Shown piece after piece: positions 43,652-54,134 of a stretch of DNA of 64,000 nucleotides. Numbering within the stretch: the first letter of the stretch is position 1; each line of letters begins with the position of its first letter. The translations under genes and the position numbers were made by a program. Below the pieces are notes generated by a model. The model worked only from the letters and a program-made list of their open reading frames with translations. It ran no database searches and was not told the origin of the DNA. The stretch is from Paenibacillus dendrobii (GTDB lineage: Bacteria; Bacillota; Bacilli; Paenibacillales; Paenibacillaceae): contig NZ_WUBI01000001.1 of the NCBI RefSeq assembly GCF_009807035.1, positions 434,001 to 498,000 of the forward strand, written 5' to 3'.

Positions 43652-45742
43652 ATGGTATACCGATTGCTTGCTTCACTTATATATCGCCATCCGGTAGTGA
43701 TTGTAGCCTGCTGGGCGGCGTTTTTTATTTTCTTCGGGTCATTCTCCGCTGAACTTCCGTCGGTTGTACGTGGGCCGGGATTGAACGCGGATGGTTCGGC
43801 AAGCCGTGTACAGCAGATTGCGAATGAGCATCTATTGATACCTGAAGATCCTGTATTTGTACTGTTTGAGCGTCATAACAATACGACGAGTGCGGAATTT
43901 TTATCGGTAATCGAAGCTAATCTTAACGCTATAAGAAACCTCGACGGAGTGAATCGGATTATATCGCCTCTACAGCACCGGGACCTTTTACGCGATCAAG
44001 CAGCGTACGCTGTACTTGCATTGAACAAGCCTTCTTATCAGCAGGCGCCATTAGTCAAGCAGATACGAAGTTTGCTGTCGGAAACCGCCGGGGTGAAAAT
44101 TCAGCTTACCGGGGCATCAATTATACAGGATGATGTAAATCGCGCGAGTATGCATGATTTCAAAATGGCGGAGCGCGTGGGAATCCCTGCTGCGTTCATC
44201 ATATTACTGCTGACGTTTGGCGGCATCTTATACGCATTCATTCCGGTCATTACAGGACTACTCACCGTTACTTCAGCGATGGGAATGATGGTGATCATCA
44301 GCCGATGGTATGATCTGGATCAGTCCAATTTTATCTTGAACGTCATTCCTATGACGGGACTTGCATTAAGTCTGGATTTTGCCTTTATTATCACGAATCG
44401 CTTTCGGGAAGAACTGGGTAGGGGAAGCACGGCAAGCGCCCTGCGAGCCACCATGTCCACGTCCGGCAGAGCCGTGTTTTTTTCCGCTGCCTGTGTTATT
44501 TGTGGATTAATTGCCGTTGGTTTCATTCCGATGCCCATGTTTGAAAGCGCCTCGCTCAGCTCAATGGTCGTTGTAGCATTAGCGGTCGTCATTAACTTGA
44601 GCTTGGTCCCGGCACTTCTCGTGCTATTGGCTCCAGTGCTGCAGAATAAGGCAAGAAGAAACATGTTTCCCAGCTTGAGTTTCAGGCTATGGTCAACCTG
44701 GGCGGATAAGGTTATGCGAAGACCCATTCGCATGCTGGCAGGTGCGGGTTTTATCGTCATCTTGCTGCTCATCCCGGCATTACACATGACAACCGCCGTT
44801 CCGGATGCAGACTCGCTACCGCCCAACACGGAATCCAGACAGGCTGATGCAGCGATTCGGCAATATTTTCACCATGAAGGAACTTCGGAAATTCTAGTTG
44901 TGGTTCAAGCCATGGGGAAATTTTTGACGATTCAAGAAAAAGAAAAAGCAAATTCATGGCTTGGAAAAATCAAGGATGATCCTGAGGTCATTCGCGTAAG
45001 TCCACTGCGAAACATGGAATATGTTAGAGGTTTATCCCCGAGTATCGCTATGTTTCAAGTCTTGCTCAGAGGAAATCCTGATTCCGCGAGAGTTAACGAA
45101 TGGTTGAGAGCAGCGGAAAAAAGCGCTGAAACTTCAGGAGCGAATATTTTACTGGGGGGTGAAGCCAAGTCCCGCCAGGAAGTAAAGGATGCGATCACCG
45201 AAGTTCTGCCCCTCATGCTTGGATTCATTATCTTTTCTAACTTGATTGTATTGTTTGCCGCTTTTCGGTCAATTCTGATTCCCATCAAGGCATTGGTCAT
45301 GAATATGCTGAGTATCGGAGCATCCTTTGGTATATTAGTGCTTGTTTTTCAAACGTGTCTCACAGGCATACCTTCAGAAGATATAGCTATTATGGTGCCA
45401 GTATTTGTTTTTGGGCTGGTATTTGGCGTAAGTATGGACTACGGGGTGTTTTTGCTGTCGCGGATGTCGGAAGCTTTCGACGATACGGGGAATTCTGACC
45501 ATGCGATACGTCATGGAATGGCTGTAACGGGAAAATTGATCACTTCGGCGGCTGCCATTCTTATTGCAGTGACATTACCGTTTGCGTTCGGGGAAGTAGA
45601 AGGTGTGAGGCAGCTGGGGGCGGGCATTGCAGCTGCGGTATTCATCGATGCGACTCTTATTCGGCTGCTGCTTGTTCCTTCGTTGATGAAGCTTCTGGGG
45701 AACGTGAATTGGTGGATACCGCGCTGGCTTCGTTCTTCCTGA
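43652..45742 (+). CDS. MMPL/RND-family transporter, exporter of the polyketide cluster
   Basis: 696 aa, 12 bases after the flavoprotein gene. Two homologous halves, each with an extracytoplasmic loop after the first TM helix and then a five-helix bundle. The conserved proton-relay TM4/TM10 motifs are visible as LSLDFAFIITNRFREEL and VSMDYGVFLLSRMSEAF. MMPL proteins export lipids and hydrophobic products in actinobacteria and Firmicutes; here the export of a lipidic polyketide is the likely job (inference from position). Confidence 0.9.
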   Translation: MVYRLLASLIYRHPVVIVACWAAFFIFFGSFSAELPSVVRGPGLNADGSASRVQQIANEHLLIPEDPVFVLFERHNNTTSAEFLSVIEANLNAIRNLDGVNRIISPLQHRDLLRDQAAYAVLALNKPSYQQAPLVKQIRSLLSETAGVKIQLTGASIIQDDVNRASMHDFKMAERVGIPAAFIILLLTFGGILYAFIPVITGLLTVTSAMGMMVIISRWYDLDQSNFILNVIPMTGLALSLDFAFIITNRFREELGRGSTASALRATMSTSGRAVFFSAACVICGLIAVGFIPMPMFESASLSSMVVVALAVVINLSLVPALLVLLAPVLQNKARRNMFPSLSFRLWSTWADKVMRRPIRMLAGAGFIVILLLIPALHMTTAVPDADSLPPNTESRQADAAIRQYFHHEGTSEILVVVQAMGKFLTIQEKEKANSWLGKIKDDPEVIRVSPLRNMEYVRGLSPSIAMFQVLLRGNPDSARVNEWLRAAEKSAETSGANILLGGEAKSRQEVKDAITEVLPLMLGFIIFSNLIVLFAAFRSILIPIKALVMNMLSIGASFGILVLVFQTCLTGIPSEDIAIMVPVFVFGLVFGVSMDYGVFLLSRMSEAFDDTGNSDHAIRHGMAVTGKLITSAAAILIAVTLPFAFGEVEGVRQLGAGIAAAVFIDATLIRLLLVPSLMKLLGNVNWWIPRWLRSS

Positions 45743-45770
45743 GAGCCAGACGCGGTATTCTAGAATCACG

Positions 45771-46694
45771 CTACTTCCGCAGCAATACCTGTTCGATCAT
45801 ATGGTTGGCACCTTTTTGAATGATGAGTTTGGCACGTTCCTTGGTAGGCATAATATTTTCATTCAAGTTTTTGGCATTGATATCCCGCCAGATCCTTGTC
45901 GCCGTATGAATGGCTTCTTGTTCAGTAAGGGAGGCGTATTTATGGAAATATGAACGTGGATCCTGGAAAGCAGTATCCCTCAGCATTAGGAATCTTTCAA
46001 TATACCATTCGCGGATATCCTCTTCGTTTGCGTCGATGTATATTGAAAAATCGAAAAAATCGCTTACGAAAAAAGGTTCCTGCGTATTAACCTGAAGCAC
46101 GTTGATGCCTTCCAGGATCAGGATATCCGGTTGATCAACCATCAGAGCCTGATCATCCAGAATATCATAAGCCAAGTGGGAATATACAGGCACTTTCAGA
46201 GCAGGTTCACCGGATTTGATGCTGCTGATGAAATGCATGAGCTTATTAATGTCATAGCTCTCCGGAAAACCTTTTTTATTCATGATGCCCTTGGCCTCAA
46301 GCACCTTGTTGGGATACAGAAAACCGTCAGTTGTCACCAGGTCGACTTTGGAATGCTCATTCCAGCGGGATAGCAGGTTTTGAAGCAGTCTCGCCGTAGT
46401 GCTTTTTCCCACTGCAACGCTGCCTGCAATGCCAATGACGAAAGGCGCCTTTGGTGCCGGCATGTTGAGGAAAGAATTCATCTTCGATTGAAGATTCTGG
46501 AAAGCAGTTACATACAAATGTAAGAGCCTTGCAAGCGGAAGATAGACTTCAGTGGCTTCCTCTATTGCAATTTTTTCGTTCAGTCCCTTTAATTTCTCGA
46601 ACTCCTCTTCCGATAAGGACAAAGAAGGGAGATCGCGAGACAAGGCCCAGGCTGTTCGGTCAAATTCAAAATAAGGAGAATATGTATTGTTCAT
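45771..46694 (-). CDS. coaA: Type I pantothenate kinase
   Basis: 307 aa. P-loop GSVAVGKS at 91-98, [13 protein letters not shown], and [10 protein letters not shown] are all CoaA signatures, and the length is normal. It phosphorylates pantothenate, the first step of coenzyme A synthesis. Convergent with the MMPL gene (28-base gap, no clear terminator) and divergent from deoR. The ribosome binding site before the ATG is weak. Confidence 0.95.
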   Translation of the reverse strand: MNNTYSPYFEFDRTAWALSRDLPSLSLSEEEFEKLKGLNEKIAIEEATEVYLPLARLLHLYVTAFQNLQSKMNSFLNMPAPKAPFVIGIAGSVAVGKSTTARLLQNLLSRWNEHSKVDLVTTDGFLYPNKVLEAKGIMNKKGFPESYDINKLMHFISSIKSGEPALKVPVYSHLAYDILDDQALMVDQPDILILEGINVLQVNTQEPFFVSDFFDFSIYIDANEEDIREWYIERFLMLRDTAFQDPRSYFHKYASLTEQEAIHTATRIWRDINAKNLNENIMPTKERAKLIIQKGANHMIEQVLLRK

Positions 46695-46720
46695 GATAGG
46701 CTCGCTTTCTATCCAGGCTG

Positions 46721-46753
46721 AAAACCTGACGCAACCCGCAGGTTCTTTTTTTT
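46721..46753 (+). terminator. Plus-strand terminator-like hairpin antisense to the coaA leader
   Basis: AACCTG (46723-46728) pairs with CAGGTT (46739-46744), followed by C and eight T residues (46746-46753). On the plus strand no gene ends here; it would stop read-through into deoR, or end a short antisense RNA. Confidence 0.4.
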
Positions 46754-46860
46754 GATATACTATTCATAACGGAAAATTCCGCAGTTACTATCTTATCAAA
46801 TAAACAGCCCCGGAAAAAGCATATCTTGCAAAAGGCAGGAATTTAGCCGGCGATCCGGAA

Positions 46861-46889
46861 TTGCTAATAAACAGAGTACCGATTATAGA
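46861..46889 (+). promoter_or_regulatory. Candidate deoR promoter
   Basis: TTGCTA (46861-46866), 17-base spacer, TATAGA (46884-46889), 24 bases before the deoR start. Confidence 0.45.
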
Positions 46890-46913
46890 CATAGAGACGG
46901 GTGAGTATACAAG

Positions 46914-47849
46914 ATGGACAACGAAAAACAACGCTTATCGATTGAAGCGGCGAGACTGTACTATCAATCCGATTTCAGCCAACAGGATATAGCTCAGCGG
47001 CTTGGCGTATCAAGGCCCACCGTATCCAGACTGCTGCAGTTTGCGAAGGAACAGGGATATGTCAGAATCGATATTGTTGATCCGCATGAGGATTTGAATA
47101 TTCTCTCGCAGCAGCTACAGAACAAATACGGACTGGATACGGCACAGGTATGTTATTCGCCGCTCAATACGTATGAAGAAATCAAAAAGCATATTACGAA
47201 ACAAACCGCAGAATATCTACATGAGACGATACAGGATAAAGACATTATCGGCGTGACTTGGGGAACAACGATGCATGCGGTAGCCCAGCAGCTGCAGCCC
47301 AAAACCGTAAAAGGGGTAGAGGTGGTGCAGCTCAAGGGGGGTGTCAGCCACTCCCACGTGAATACCTACGCTGCGGAGACGGTGAACTTGTTCGCGGAAG
47401 CTTTTCAAACGGTTGCCAGATATTTGCCGTTGCCGGTTATCTTCGATAACATCGCGCTGAAACGAATCGTGGAGGAAGACAGGCATATTAACCGCATTAT
47501 CGAACTCGGGAAGCAGGCTAACGTTGCCGTGTTTACGGTAGGAACAGTGAAAGAAGACGCGCTGTTGTTCCGTCTGGGTTATTTTAACGAAGAGGAGCAG
47601 AAACTGTTAAAGAAATATGGCGCTGGGGATATCTGCTCCAGATTTTTTGATCAAGAAGGAAAGATCTGCAGCGACGAAATCAATAACCGGACGGTCGGTA
47701 TCGACCTGCATGAGCTGCGCAAGAAGGAGAAATCGATCCTTGTGGCTGGCGGACAGCGCAAGGTTGAAGCGATCCAGGCTGCGCTAGCGGGTAAGTACGC
47801 GAACATCTTGGTAACGGACCAATTTACGGCACAAGCTCTTTTAGCTTGA
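46914..47849 (+). CDS. deoR: Deoxyribonucleoside regulator DeoR (SorC family)
   Basis: 311 aa. N-terminal HTH (FSQQDIAQRLGVSRPTVSRLLQFAKEQGYVRI, about 21-52) and a C-terminal sugar-binding SorC effector domain (IGVTWGTTMHAVA, VQLKGGVSHSHVN, ...ILVAGGQRKVEAIQAAL). The first half matches B. subtilis DeoR, which senses deoxyribose-5-phosphate and represses dra-nupC-pdp. The adjacent downstream operon has the same genes, so the call is secure. It has its own terminator, so it is transcribed apart from the operon. Confidence 0.92.
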   Translation: MDNEKQRLSIEAARLYYQSDFSQQDIAQRLGVSRPTVSRLLQFAKEQGYVRIDIVDPHEDLNILSQQLQNKYGLDTAQVCYSPLNTYEEIKKHITKQTAEYLHETIQDKDIIGVTWGTTMHAVAQQLQPKTVKGVEVVQLKGGVSHSHVNTYAAETVNLFAEAFQTVARYLPLPVIFDNIALKRIVEEDRHINRIIELGKQANVAVFTVGTVKEDALLFRLGYFNEEEQKLLKKYGAGDICSRFFDQEGKICSDEINNRTVGIDLHELRKKEKSILVAGGQRKVEAIQAALAGKYANILVTDQFTAQALLA

Positions 47850-47855
47850 ATGTGC

Positions 47856-47890
47856 AAAATCTGTCATAGACACATATGGCAGATTTTTTT
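47856..47890 (+). terminator. Terminator after deoR
   Basis: AAAATCTG and CAGATTTT with an inner TCATA/TATGG pairing, followed by T residues. Confidence 0.8.
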
Positions 47891-47929
47891 TGTGCAAAAT
47901 AAGCAGATGAATGCTTCAAAAATTGTCGT

Positions 47930-47980
47930 TGAACATAATTTCATTGGTGTATTTACATATGTTCACGCGAGTGATATGAT
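47930..47980 (+). promoter_or_regulatory. deo operon promoter with candidate DeoR operator
   Basis: TTTACA (47952-47957), 17-base spacer, TATGAT (47975-47980). An inverted repeat TGAACATA (47930-47937) / TATGTTCA (47958-47965) has one half in the spacer and the other just upstream of the -35, so the bound repressor would cover the promoter. DeoR is the likely binder (inference). The remaining leader to 48103 has no gene. Confidence 0.6.
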
Positions 47981-48103
47981 ATTTCTGCAATCACGTAGAA
48001 TGAACTCAAGGCAAGATTGCTTTAGGCATTCTATACAATAAAAACCTTTTCATTTCATGAGAAATGGATTAATAAAAGGTAACCGATTCTTGAAGGAGAT
48101 GAC

Positions 48104-48775
48104 ATGATGACAAATCTTGCGGGTATGATCGATCATACACTGCTGCGTGCAGATGCAACACAACATGAAATTGCCAAATTAACGGAAGAAGCGAAGAAAT
48201 ACGAGTTTGCTTCCGTATGCGTAAACCCGACTTGGGTAAAATACGCTGCTGAACAATTAAACGGAACCAAGGTGAAAGTATGTACCGTAATCGGATTCCC
48301 TCTGGGAGCAACAACTTCGGCAGTTAAAGCTTTTGAAGCAACCAATGCCATCGAAAACGGTGCAACGGAAGTCGATATGGTCATCAACATCGGTGCATTA
48401 AAGGACAAGCAGGATGATGTCGTGGAGAAAGACATTAAGGCTGTGGTCGATGCTGCTGCAGGTAAAGCACTTGTAAAAGTGATCATTGAAACTTGTCTTC
48501 TGACAGACGAAGAGAAGGAACGCGCGAGCCGTTTGTCCGTAAAGGCCGGGGCTGATTTTGTGAAGACCTCCACAGGATTCTCAACGGGCGGCGCGACACC
48601 TGAAGATGTTCGTTTGATGCGTCAAACGGTAGGCCCCAATGTTGGTGTCAAAGCTTCCGGCGGTGTACGGAGCCTAGAAGATATGAATCAAATGATCGAA
48701 GCAGGCGCGACACGAATCGGCGCAAGCTCAGGTGTGAAAATTATGGAAGGCGGCCAATCTACGGCTTCTTATTAA
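48104..48775 (+). CDS. deoC: Deoxyribose-phosphate aldolase
   Basis: 223 aa; AAGGAG at 48093-48098 serves either of two ATGs (48104, 48107). TIM-barrel class I aldolase with Schiff-base Lys154 in FVKTSTG and activating Lys183 in [19 protein letters not shown] holds the catalytic Asp. It splits deoxyribose-5-phosphate into glyceraldehyde-3-phosphate and acetaldehyde. First gene of the deo operon. Confidence 0.95.
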   Translation: MMTNLAGMIDHTLLRADATQHEIAKLTEEAKKYEFASVCVNPTWVKYAAEQLNGTKVKVCTVIGFPLGATTSAVKAFEATNAIENGATEVDMVINIGALKDKQDDVVEKDIKAVVDAAAGKALVKVIIETCLLTDEEKERASRLSVKAGADFVKTSTGFSTGGATPEDVRLMRQTVGPNVGVKASGGVRSLEDMNQMIEAGATRIGASSGVKIMEGGQSTASY

Positions 48776-48846
48776 GTTGTTAAAGTGACTGCCTCAGTAA
48801 AAGCTGGAGACGCATATATGCCGTTTCCGCTTTTCTATCAATACTC

Positions 48847-48860
48847 TGGAAGCGCTTTAT
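48847..48860 (+). promoter_or_regulatory. cre-like site before nupC
   Basis: TGGAAGCGCTTTAT has the perfect core AAGCGCTT and differs from the catabolite-responsive consensus TGWAARCGYTWNCW at two positions. It is in the deoC-nupC gap. CcpA binding here is possible but unproved. A hairpin AAAAGC..GCTTTT lies just upstream (about 48797-48833). Confidence 0.35.
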
Positions 48861-48900
48861 GAAAGATTTTCAAAACAAACTACATCTTGGGGAGACAGCC

Positions 48901-50079
48901 ATGAAATTTTTGATTGCGATATTAGGGTTACTCGTCGTGTTTGCACTGTCTTATGTGGCCAGCAATAACAAACGCGGTATTCGCTATCGCCCGATTATCA
49001 TCATGATCGTTCTGCAACTGATTTTGGCGTTCTTCTTGCTGAATACGGTTGTCGGAACCGTGCTGATCAAGGGATTCTCGGATATCTTCACGAATTTGCT
49101 GACGTACGCAGCCGAAGGTATCAACTTTGTGTTTGGTGGTATTGCCAATGAAGGACAAACTCCATTCTTCCTGAATGTGCTGCTGCCAATTATCTTCATT
49201 TCAGCTCTGATCGGGATTTTGCAGTACGTTAAGGTACTCCCGATTATCATTCGTTTCATCGGTTTGGTGCTCAGTAAAGTCAACGGCATGGGCAAGCTCG
49301 AATCTTACAATGCCGTAGCATCTGCCATCTTGGGCCAATCTGAAGTCTTCATTTCGGTGAAAAAACAAATCGGTTTGCTGCCAAAGCATCGTTTATATAC
49401 GCTTTGCGCTTCAGCGATGTCTACAGTTTCGATGTCCATCGTTGGCGCCTACATGACCATGATCGATCCGAAATATGTCGTGACCGCATTGGTGCTGAAC
49501 CTGTTCGGCGGCTTCATTATTTCTTCGATCTTGAATCCGTACAAAGTGACTCCTGAAGAAGACAAACTGGAAGTTCAGGAAGAGCAGGAGAAGCAGTCAT
49601 TCTTTGAAATGCTTGGCGAATACATTATGGATGGCTTTAAGGTAGCGATTACGGTAGCCGCCATGCTGATCGGTTTCGTCGCATTGATCGCAATGATCAA
49701 CGGCATTTTCAACGGAATCTTCGGTATATCGTTCCAGCAAATTCTCGGCTATGTCTTTGCACCATTTGCTTTTGTGATGGGCGTGCCTTGGAAAGAGGCC
49801 GTGGATGCAGGCAGCATTATGGCTACCAAAATGGTATCCAATGAATTCGTGGCCATGCTGGAACTTGGCAAGATGTCTTTGTCACCACGTGCTACAGGTA
49901 TCGTATCGATCTTCCTCGTATCGTTCGCGAACTTCTCCTCCATCGGCATTATCGCCGGTGCTGTCAAAGGTTTGCACGAGAAGCAGGGTAACGTGGTTGC
50001 TCGTTTTGGACTTAAGCTGCTCTATGGCGCAACACTTGTCAGCGTGTTGTCCGCAACACTCGCCGGCCTGTTTCTATAA
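48901..50079 (+). CDS. nupC: CNT-family nucleoside transporter
   Basis: 392 aa from the ATG at 48901, which has GGGGAG upstream; an ATG at 48859 lies inside the cre-like site and has none. N-terminal nucleoside-transporter domain, gate region, and C-terminal domain are present, with [21 protein letters not shown] and [20 protein letters not shown] carrying the nucleoside- and cation-binding motifs. Imports nucleosides with H+ or Na+ for the salvage enzymes of this operon. Confidence 0.93.
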   Translation: MKFLIAILGLLVVFALSYVASNNKRGIRYRPIIIMIVLQLILAFFLLNTVVGTVLIKGFSDIFTNLLTYAAEGINFVFGGIANEGQTPFFLNVLLPIIFISALIGILQYVKVLPIIIRFIGLVLSKVNGMGKLESYNAVASAILGQSEVFISVKKQIGLLPKHRLYTLCASAMSTVSMSIVGAYMTMIDPKYVVTALVLNLFGGFIISSILNPYKVTPEEDKLEVQEEQEKQSFFEMLGEYIMDGFKVAITVAAMLIGFVALIAMINGIFNGIFGISFQQILGYVFAPFAFVMGVPWKEAVDAGSIMATKMVSNEFVAMLELGKMSLSPRATGIVSIFLVSFANFSSIGIIAGAVKGLHEKQGNVVARFGLKLLYGATLVSVLSATLAGLFL

Positions 50080-50122
50080 TCGCTTAGCATGAGTTATACT
50101 CTAAACGGAGGAGTGATAAATA

Positions 50123-51304
50123 ATGGCAGAATTTAAACGTGTACACTTGATAGTAATGGACTCGGTTGGTATCGGTGAAGCTCCGGATGCCGCTCAGTTT
50201 GACGATTTTGATGTGGATACATTCGGACATATCGCAAGAGAGCGCGGCGGCCTGAAGATGCCGAACATGGGTAAGCTCGGCCTTTCCAACATCCGCGAAA
50301 TCCAAGGAATCAACAAGGCGGAACAGCCGCTGGCTTACTACACCAAGATGCAAGAGAAATCAGCGGGTAAGGATACCATGACCGGACACTGGGAAATCAT
50401 GGGGCTCTACATCGACACGCCATTCCGCGTGTTCCCGGATGGTTTTCCTGATGAGCTGATCCAGCGTATCGAAGAGAAAACCGGACGCAAAGTCATCGGT
50501 AACAAGCCGGCCAGCGGTACGGAAATTCTGGACGAGCTGGGCGAGGAGCAGATGAAGACAGGAGCACTGATCGTGTATACATCCGCGGACTCCGTACTTC
50601 AGATCGCGGCTCACGAAGATGTGATTCCACTGAAAGAGCTGTATGAAATTTGCGAATTCTGCCGTGAAATCACTTTGGATGATCCGTACATGCTTGGACG
50701 TATTATCGCACGTCCTTATGTCGGTGAGCCTGGAGCATTCAAGCGTACAGCGAACCGTCATGACTATGCACTCAAGCCTTTTGACAGAACAGTTATGAGT
50801 GAGCTGAAGGATGCTAACTTCGATGTGATCGCGCTCGGTAAAATTTCCGATATCTATGATGGGGAAGGCGTTACCAAAGCCATCCGTACTGCATCCAACA
50901 TGGACGGAATGGATAAATTGATAGCCACCATGGATGAAGATTTCACAGGCCTCAGCTTCCTGAATCTGGTCGACTTTGACGCGTTGTACGGCCACCGCCG
51001 TGACCCGCAAGGCTACGCTCAGGCTTTGGAAGATTATGATGCGCGTCTGCCTGAAGTCTTCGCGAAAATGACGGACGAGGATCTTCTGATCATCACGGCC
51101 GACCATGGCAACGATCCAACCTATCGCGGTACGGATCATACGCGTGAATATGTGCCGCTGCTCGCATACTCTCCACGTTTCAAAAACGGTGGAAGCGAGC
51201 TTGCGCTGCGTAATACATTCGCGGATCTTGGCGCTACGGTTGCTGATAACTTCGGCGTACAAATGCCGAAATACGGCACTAGCTTCCTTAAAGATTTGAA
51301 ATAA
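50123..51304 (+). CDS. deoB: Phosphopentomutase
   Basis: 393 aa. Alkaline-phosphatase-superfamily enzyme: [12 protein letters not shown] (metal Asp), [15 protein letters not shown] (phospho-Thr region), [17 protein letters not shown], and [24 protein letters not shown] (metal-binding His/Asp). Interconverts (deoxy)ribose-1-phosphate and -5-phosphate, feeding DeoC. The ATG has GGAGGAGTG upstream. Confidence 0.96.
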   Translation: MAEFKRVHLIVMDSVGIGEAPDAAQFDDFDVDTFGHIARERGGLKMPNMGKLGLSNIREIQGINKAEQPLAYYTKMQEKSAGKDTMTGHWEIMGLYIDTPFRVFPDGFPDELIQRIEEKTGRKVIGNKPASGTEILDELGEEQMKTGALIVYTSADSVLQIAAHEDVIPLKELYEICEFCREITLDDPYMLGRIIARPYVGEPGAFKRTANRHDYALKPFDRTVMSELKDANFDVIALGKISDIYDGEGVTKAIRTASNMDGMDKLIATMDEDFTGLSFLNLVDFDALYGHRRDPQGYAQALEDYDARLPEVFAKMTDEDLLIITADHGNDPTYRGTDHTREYVPLLAYSPRFKNGGSELALRNTFADLGATVADNFGVQMPKYGTSFLKDLK

Positions 51305-51343
51305 ATCATCCATCATCCCTATAACCTGTCAGGAGGACAATCA

Positions 51344-52051
51344 ATGAGCACTCATATTGGAGCAAAAGCTGGAGATATCGCAGAAACAATTCTTTTACCT
51401 GGAGATCCGCTCCGGGCGAAATACATCGCAGAAACCTATTTGCAGGACGTAACCTGCTATAACGAAGTCAGAGGCATGCTTGGATTCACGGGTACTTACA
51501 AAGGAAAACGCATCTCTGTTCAAGGTACCGGCATGGGCATCCCGTCCATCAGCATCTATGTCAATGAAATGATCAGCCAATATGGCGTTAAGAACCTGAT
51601 GCGTGTTGGTACATGCGGCGGCATGCAAAAAGACGTTCATGTGCGTGACGTGATCTTGGCTCAAGCTTCCTGTACGGATTCTGGTGCAAACCGCCATTAT
51701 TTTGATGGATATGATTTCTCTCCGATTGCAAGCTTCAACCTGCTGAAAACTGCTTATGATAAAGGCGTGGAAAAAGGTCTTAAACTGCATGTCGGCAACG
51801 TATTCAGTTCGGATATCTTCTATCGTGATGACAAATCCGTCGTTGAAAAGCTGATGCAGCATGGCATTCTGGGTATTGAGATGGAAACGACAGCTCTGTA
51901 CACATTGGCTGCTAAATTCGGCGTCAATGCACTGACCCTACTCACGGTAAGTGACCACTTGCTGACAGGCGAAGAGACAAGTGCGGAAGAACGTCAAACC
52001 ACATTCAACGACATGATGGAAGTGGCTCTCGAAACCGCAATTACCCTGTAA
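51344..52051 (+). CDS. deoD: Purine-nucleoside phosphorylase, DeoD type
   Basis: 235 aa. Hexameric PNP family: [48 protein letters not shown] (phosphate site), [14 protein letters not shown] (ribose/base site) and TVSDH with the catalytic Asp. Cleaves purine (deoxy)nucleosides to base and pentose-1-phosphate. AGGAGGAC precedes the ATG. Confidence 0.96.
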   Translation: MSTHIGAKAGDIAETILLPGDPLRAKYIAETYLQDVTCYNEVRGMLGFTGTYKGKRISVQGTGMGIPSISIYVNEMISQYGVKNLMRVGTCGGMQKDVHVRDVILAQASCTDSGANRHYFDGYDFSPIASFNLLKTAYDKGVEKGLKLHVGNVFSSDIFYRDDKSVVEKLMQHGILGIEMETTALYTLAAKFGVNALTLLTVSDHLLTGEETSAEERQTTFNDMMEVALETAITL

Positions 52052-52138
52052 TACTTATGTGGGCTCATAGCAAGAACATTTTTCAGTTTTGAGCCCTGAT
52101 TAGAATTCATTTAAATTTGAAAGTGAGGCATTGCATCT

Positions 52139-53440
52139 ATGAGAATGGTCGACTTGATTGAAAAGAAACGTGACGGCGGAGAACTGACAACAGAAGAAAT
52201 TAATTTCATCATAGAAGGCTATACAAAAGGAGATATTCCTGACTATCAGGTCAGTGCCTTGGCAATGGCAATTTTCTTCAAAGACATGACACAGCGTGAG
52301 CGCGCGGATCTGACGATGGCTATCGTCAACTCCGGTGACACGATCGATTTGTCCGAAATCGAAGGAGTTAAAGTAGATAAGCACTCCACGGGTGGCGTAG
52401 GCGATACGACGACACTGGTGCTTGCTCCTCTGGTAGCTGCACTTGATATTCCTGTGGCGAAAATGTCCGGACGCGGTCTGGGACACACTGGCGGAACAAT
52501 CGACAAACTCGAATCCATCGAAGGCTTCCATGTGGAAATCGAGCGCGAAGAATTCGTTAACCTGGTGAACAAACATAAAATCGCGGTCATCGGCCAAACC
52601 GGAAACCTGACTCCTGCGGACAAAAAGCTGTATGCGCTACGTGACGTAACGGGTACAGTTGATTCCATCTCCCTGATCGCAAGCTCGATTATGAGCAAAA
52701 AGATCGCTGCAGGTTCCGATGCAATCGTGCTTGATGTTAAGACAGGTGCCGGCGCGTTCATGAAAACTGTCGACGATGCCAAAGAACTGGCGCATGCCAT
52801 GGTTAGCATCGGCAACAATGTTGGCCGTAAAACGATGGCGGTTATCTCGGACATGAGCCAGCCGCTTGGTCTTGCGATCGGTAACTCCCTGGAAGTGAAG
52901 GAAGCAATCGACACGTTGAAAGGCAAAGGACCGAAGGATCTGGAAGAGCTGTGCTTCGCACTCGGCCGCCAAATGGTGTTCTTGGCCAATAAGGCTGATT
53001 CCCTGGAAGAAGCGGAAGAAATGCTGAAGGAAGTGATCCGTAACGGTAAAGCGCTGGAGAAATTCAAGGAATTCATTCAAAATCAGGGTGGAAATCCTGA
53101 CGTGGTGGATCATCCGGAGAAGCTTCCACAAGCGAAGTATTTGATCGAGGTTCCTGCGAAGGAAGACGGCGTTGTATCTGAAATCGTTGCGGACGAGATC
53201 GGAACAGCAGCGATGTGGCTGGGTGCCGGCCGCGCAACGAAAGACTCTGAAATCGATTTGGCTGTGGGCCTCATGCTCAACAAAAAAATCGGTGATTCCG
53301 TGAAAAAAGGCGAATCGCTTGTCACTATTCATGCGAACCGCGAAAATGTGGATGATGTAATGAACAAAATATATGAAAACATCCGCATCGCCGATCACGC
53401 CGAAGCGCCTGTACTGGTACACGGCATCATCACGGAATAA
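52139..53440 (+). CDS. pdp: Pyrimidine-nucleoside phosphorylase
   Basis: 433 aa. Thymidine/pyrimidine phosphorylase fold: [20 protein letters not shown] (phosphate-binding loop), [18 protein letters not shown] (diagnostic), [21 protein letters not shown] and [20 protein letters not shown], plus the C-terminal domain. Closest in context to B. subtilis pdp. Last gene of deoC-nupC-deoB-deoD-pdp, closed by a strong terminator. Confidence 0.95.
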   Translation: MRMVDLIEKKRDGGELTTEEINFIIEGYTKGDIPDYQVSALAMAIFFKDMTQRERADLTMAIVNSGDTIDLSEIEGVKVDKHSTGGVGDTTTLVLAPLVAALDIPVAKMSGRGLGHTGGTIDKLESIEGFHVEIEREEFVNLVNKHKIAVIGQTGNLTPADKKLYALRDVTGTVDSISLIASSIMSKKIAAGSDAIVLDVKTGAGAFMKTVDDAKELAHAMVSIGNNVGRKTMAVISDMSQPLGLAIGNSLEVKEAIDTLKGKGPKDLEELCFALGRQMVFLANKADSLEEAEEMLKEVIRNGKALEKFKEFIQNQGGNPDVVDHPEKLPQAKYLIEVPAKEDGVVSEIVADEIGTAAMWLGAGRATKDSEIDLAVGLMLNKKIGDSVKKGESLVTIHANRENVDDVMNKIYENIRIADHAEAPVLVHGIITE

Positions 53441-53463
53441 CCTTCACATATAAAGGGTTTACG

Positions 53464-53503
53464 AAAATCCGTCCGCTCATCTCTTGAGCGGACGGATTTT
53501 TTT
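53464..53503 (+). terminator. Terminator of the deo operon
   Basis: AAAATCCGTCCGCTC and GAGCGGACGGATTTT form a 15-bp stem, then more T residues. Confidence 0.93.
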
Positions 53504-53557
53504 AGGCTATCGTAAATGAAATCCTCGGCGTGACATTAAAAATACCTGAAGTGAACG

Positions 53558-53592
53558 AAAAAGGATTGAAGCTAAATGCTTCAATCCTTTTA
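53558..53592. terminator. Second terminator, also serving the minus-strand gene
   Basis: AAAAGGATTGAAGC and GCTTCAATCCTTTT around TAAAT. On the minus strand it closes the DUF4190-like gene. Confidence 0.85.
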
Positions 53593-53617
53593 TTCGTATG
53601 GTTCAAGCTTTGAATCA

Positions 53618-53983
53618 TTAGGCTGTTCTCAGATCCGGAATCGTTGAAAGTGCATCATAGTAACTGTCATAAGAAGCTCCTACAAAGATAAGTGCGATGA
53701 CAACGAGTACGAGCATGATACCGTATAAAGCCGTGCCACAGATTCCGCACACCAAACCGCCAATGGCAAGCCCGCGTCCGCCTTCATTTCTTCTCTTGAT
53801 CTCCTTGAAGGAAAGGCTGGCAAGTACGATCGCGATAATGCCGAGAATAAAGCCTACATAAGGAATCACCAAGCTAAGAATTCCAAGAACGAGCGCTCCG
53901 ATAGCTTTCCCGTTCGTCTTAGGCGGCTGCACAGGCGGCATTTGCTGAAACTGGTTAAATTGTCCCGATGAATATGGATCCAA
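53618..53983 (-). CDS. DUF4190-like small membrane protein
   Basis: 121 aa from the TTG at 53983, preceded by GAGGAGG at 9-base spacing; longer in-frame starts lack such a site. The N-terminal 25 residues are Pro/Gln-rich (SSGQFNQFQQMPPVQPPKTN). Two hydrophobic hairpins follow (GALVLGILSLVIPYVGFILGI and GLVCGICGTALYGIMLVLV), with SFKEIKRRNEGGRGLAIGGL between them. This is the usual DUF4190 layout; function unknown. Confidence 0.75.
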   Translation of the reverse strand: MDPYSSGQFNQFQQMPPVQPPKTNGKAIGALVLGILSLVIPYVGFILGIIAIVLASLSFKEIKRRNEGGRGLAIGGLVCGICGTALYGIMLVLVVIALIFVGASYDSYYDALSTIPDLRTA

Positions 53984-54134
53984 AGGTCTGTTCCTCCTCA
54001 AATAACATACTTTATGTATAAAAGATATCAAACATTCAGGACTATTATACCCAGAAAAAAGGAGATTGACTATGCAAAATTCCAATTTATATCGACAAAA
54101 TTTTTAGAGGGTGAGGAGGAAGCGCGAATGATGA

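Noticed and set aside
48040..48060. cre site in the deoC leader
   Set aside because: AAAACCTTTTCA lacks the essential central CG of the cre consensus.
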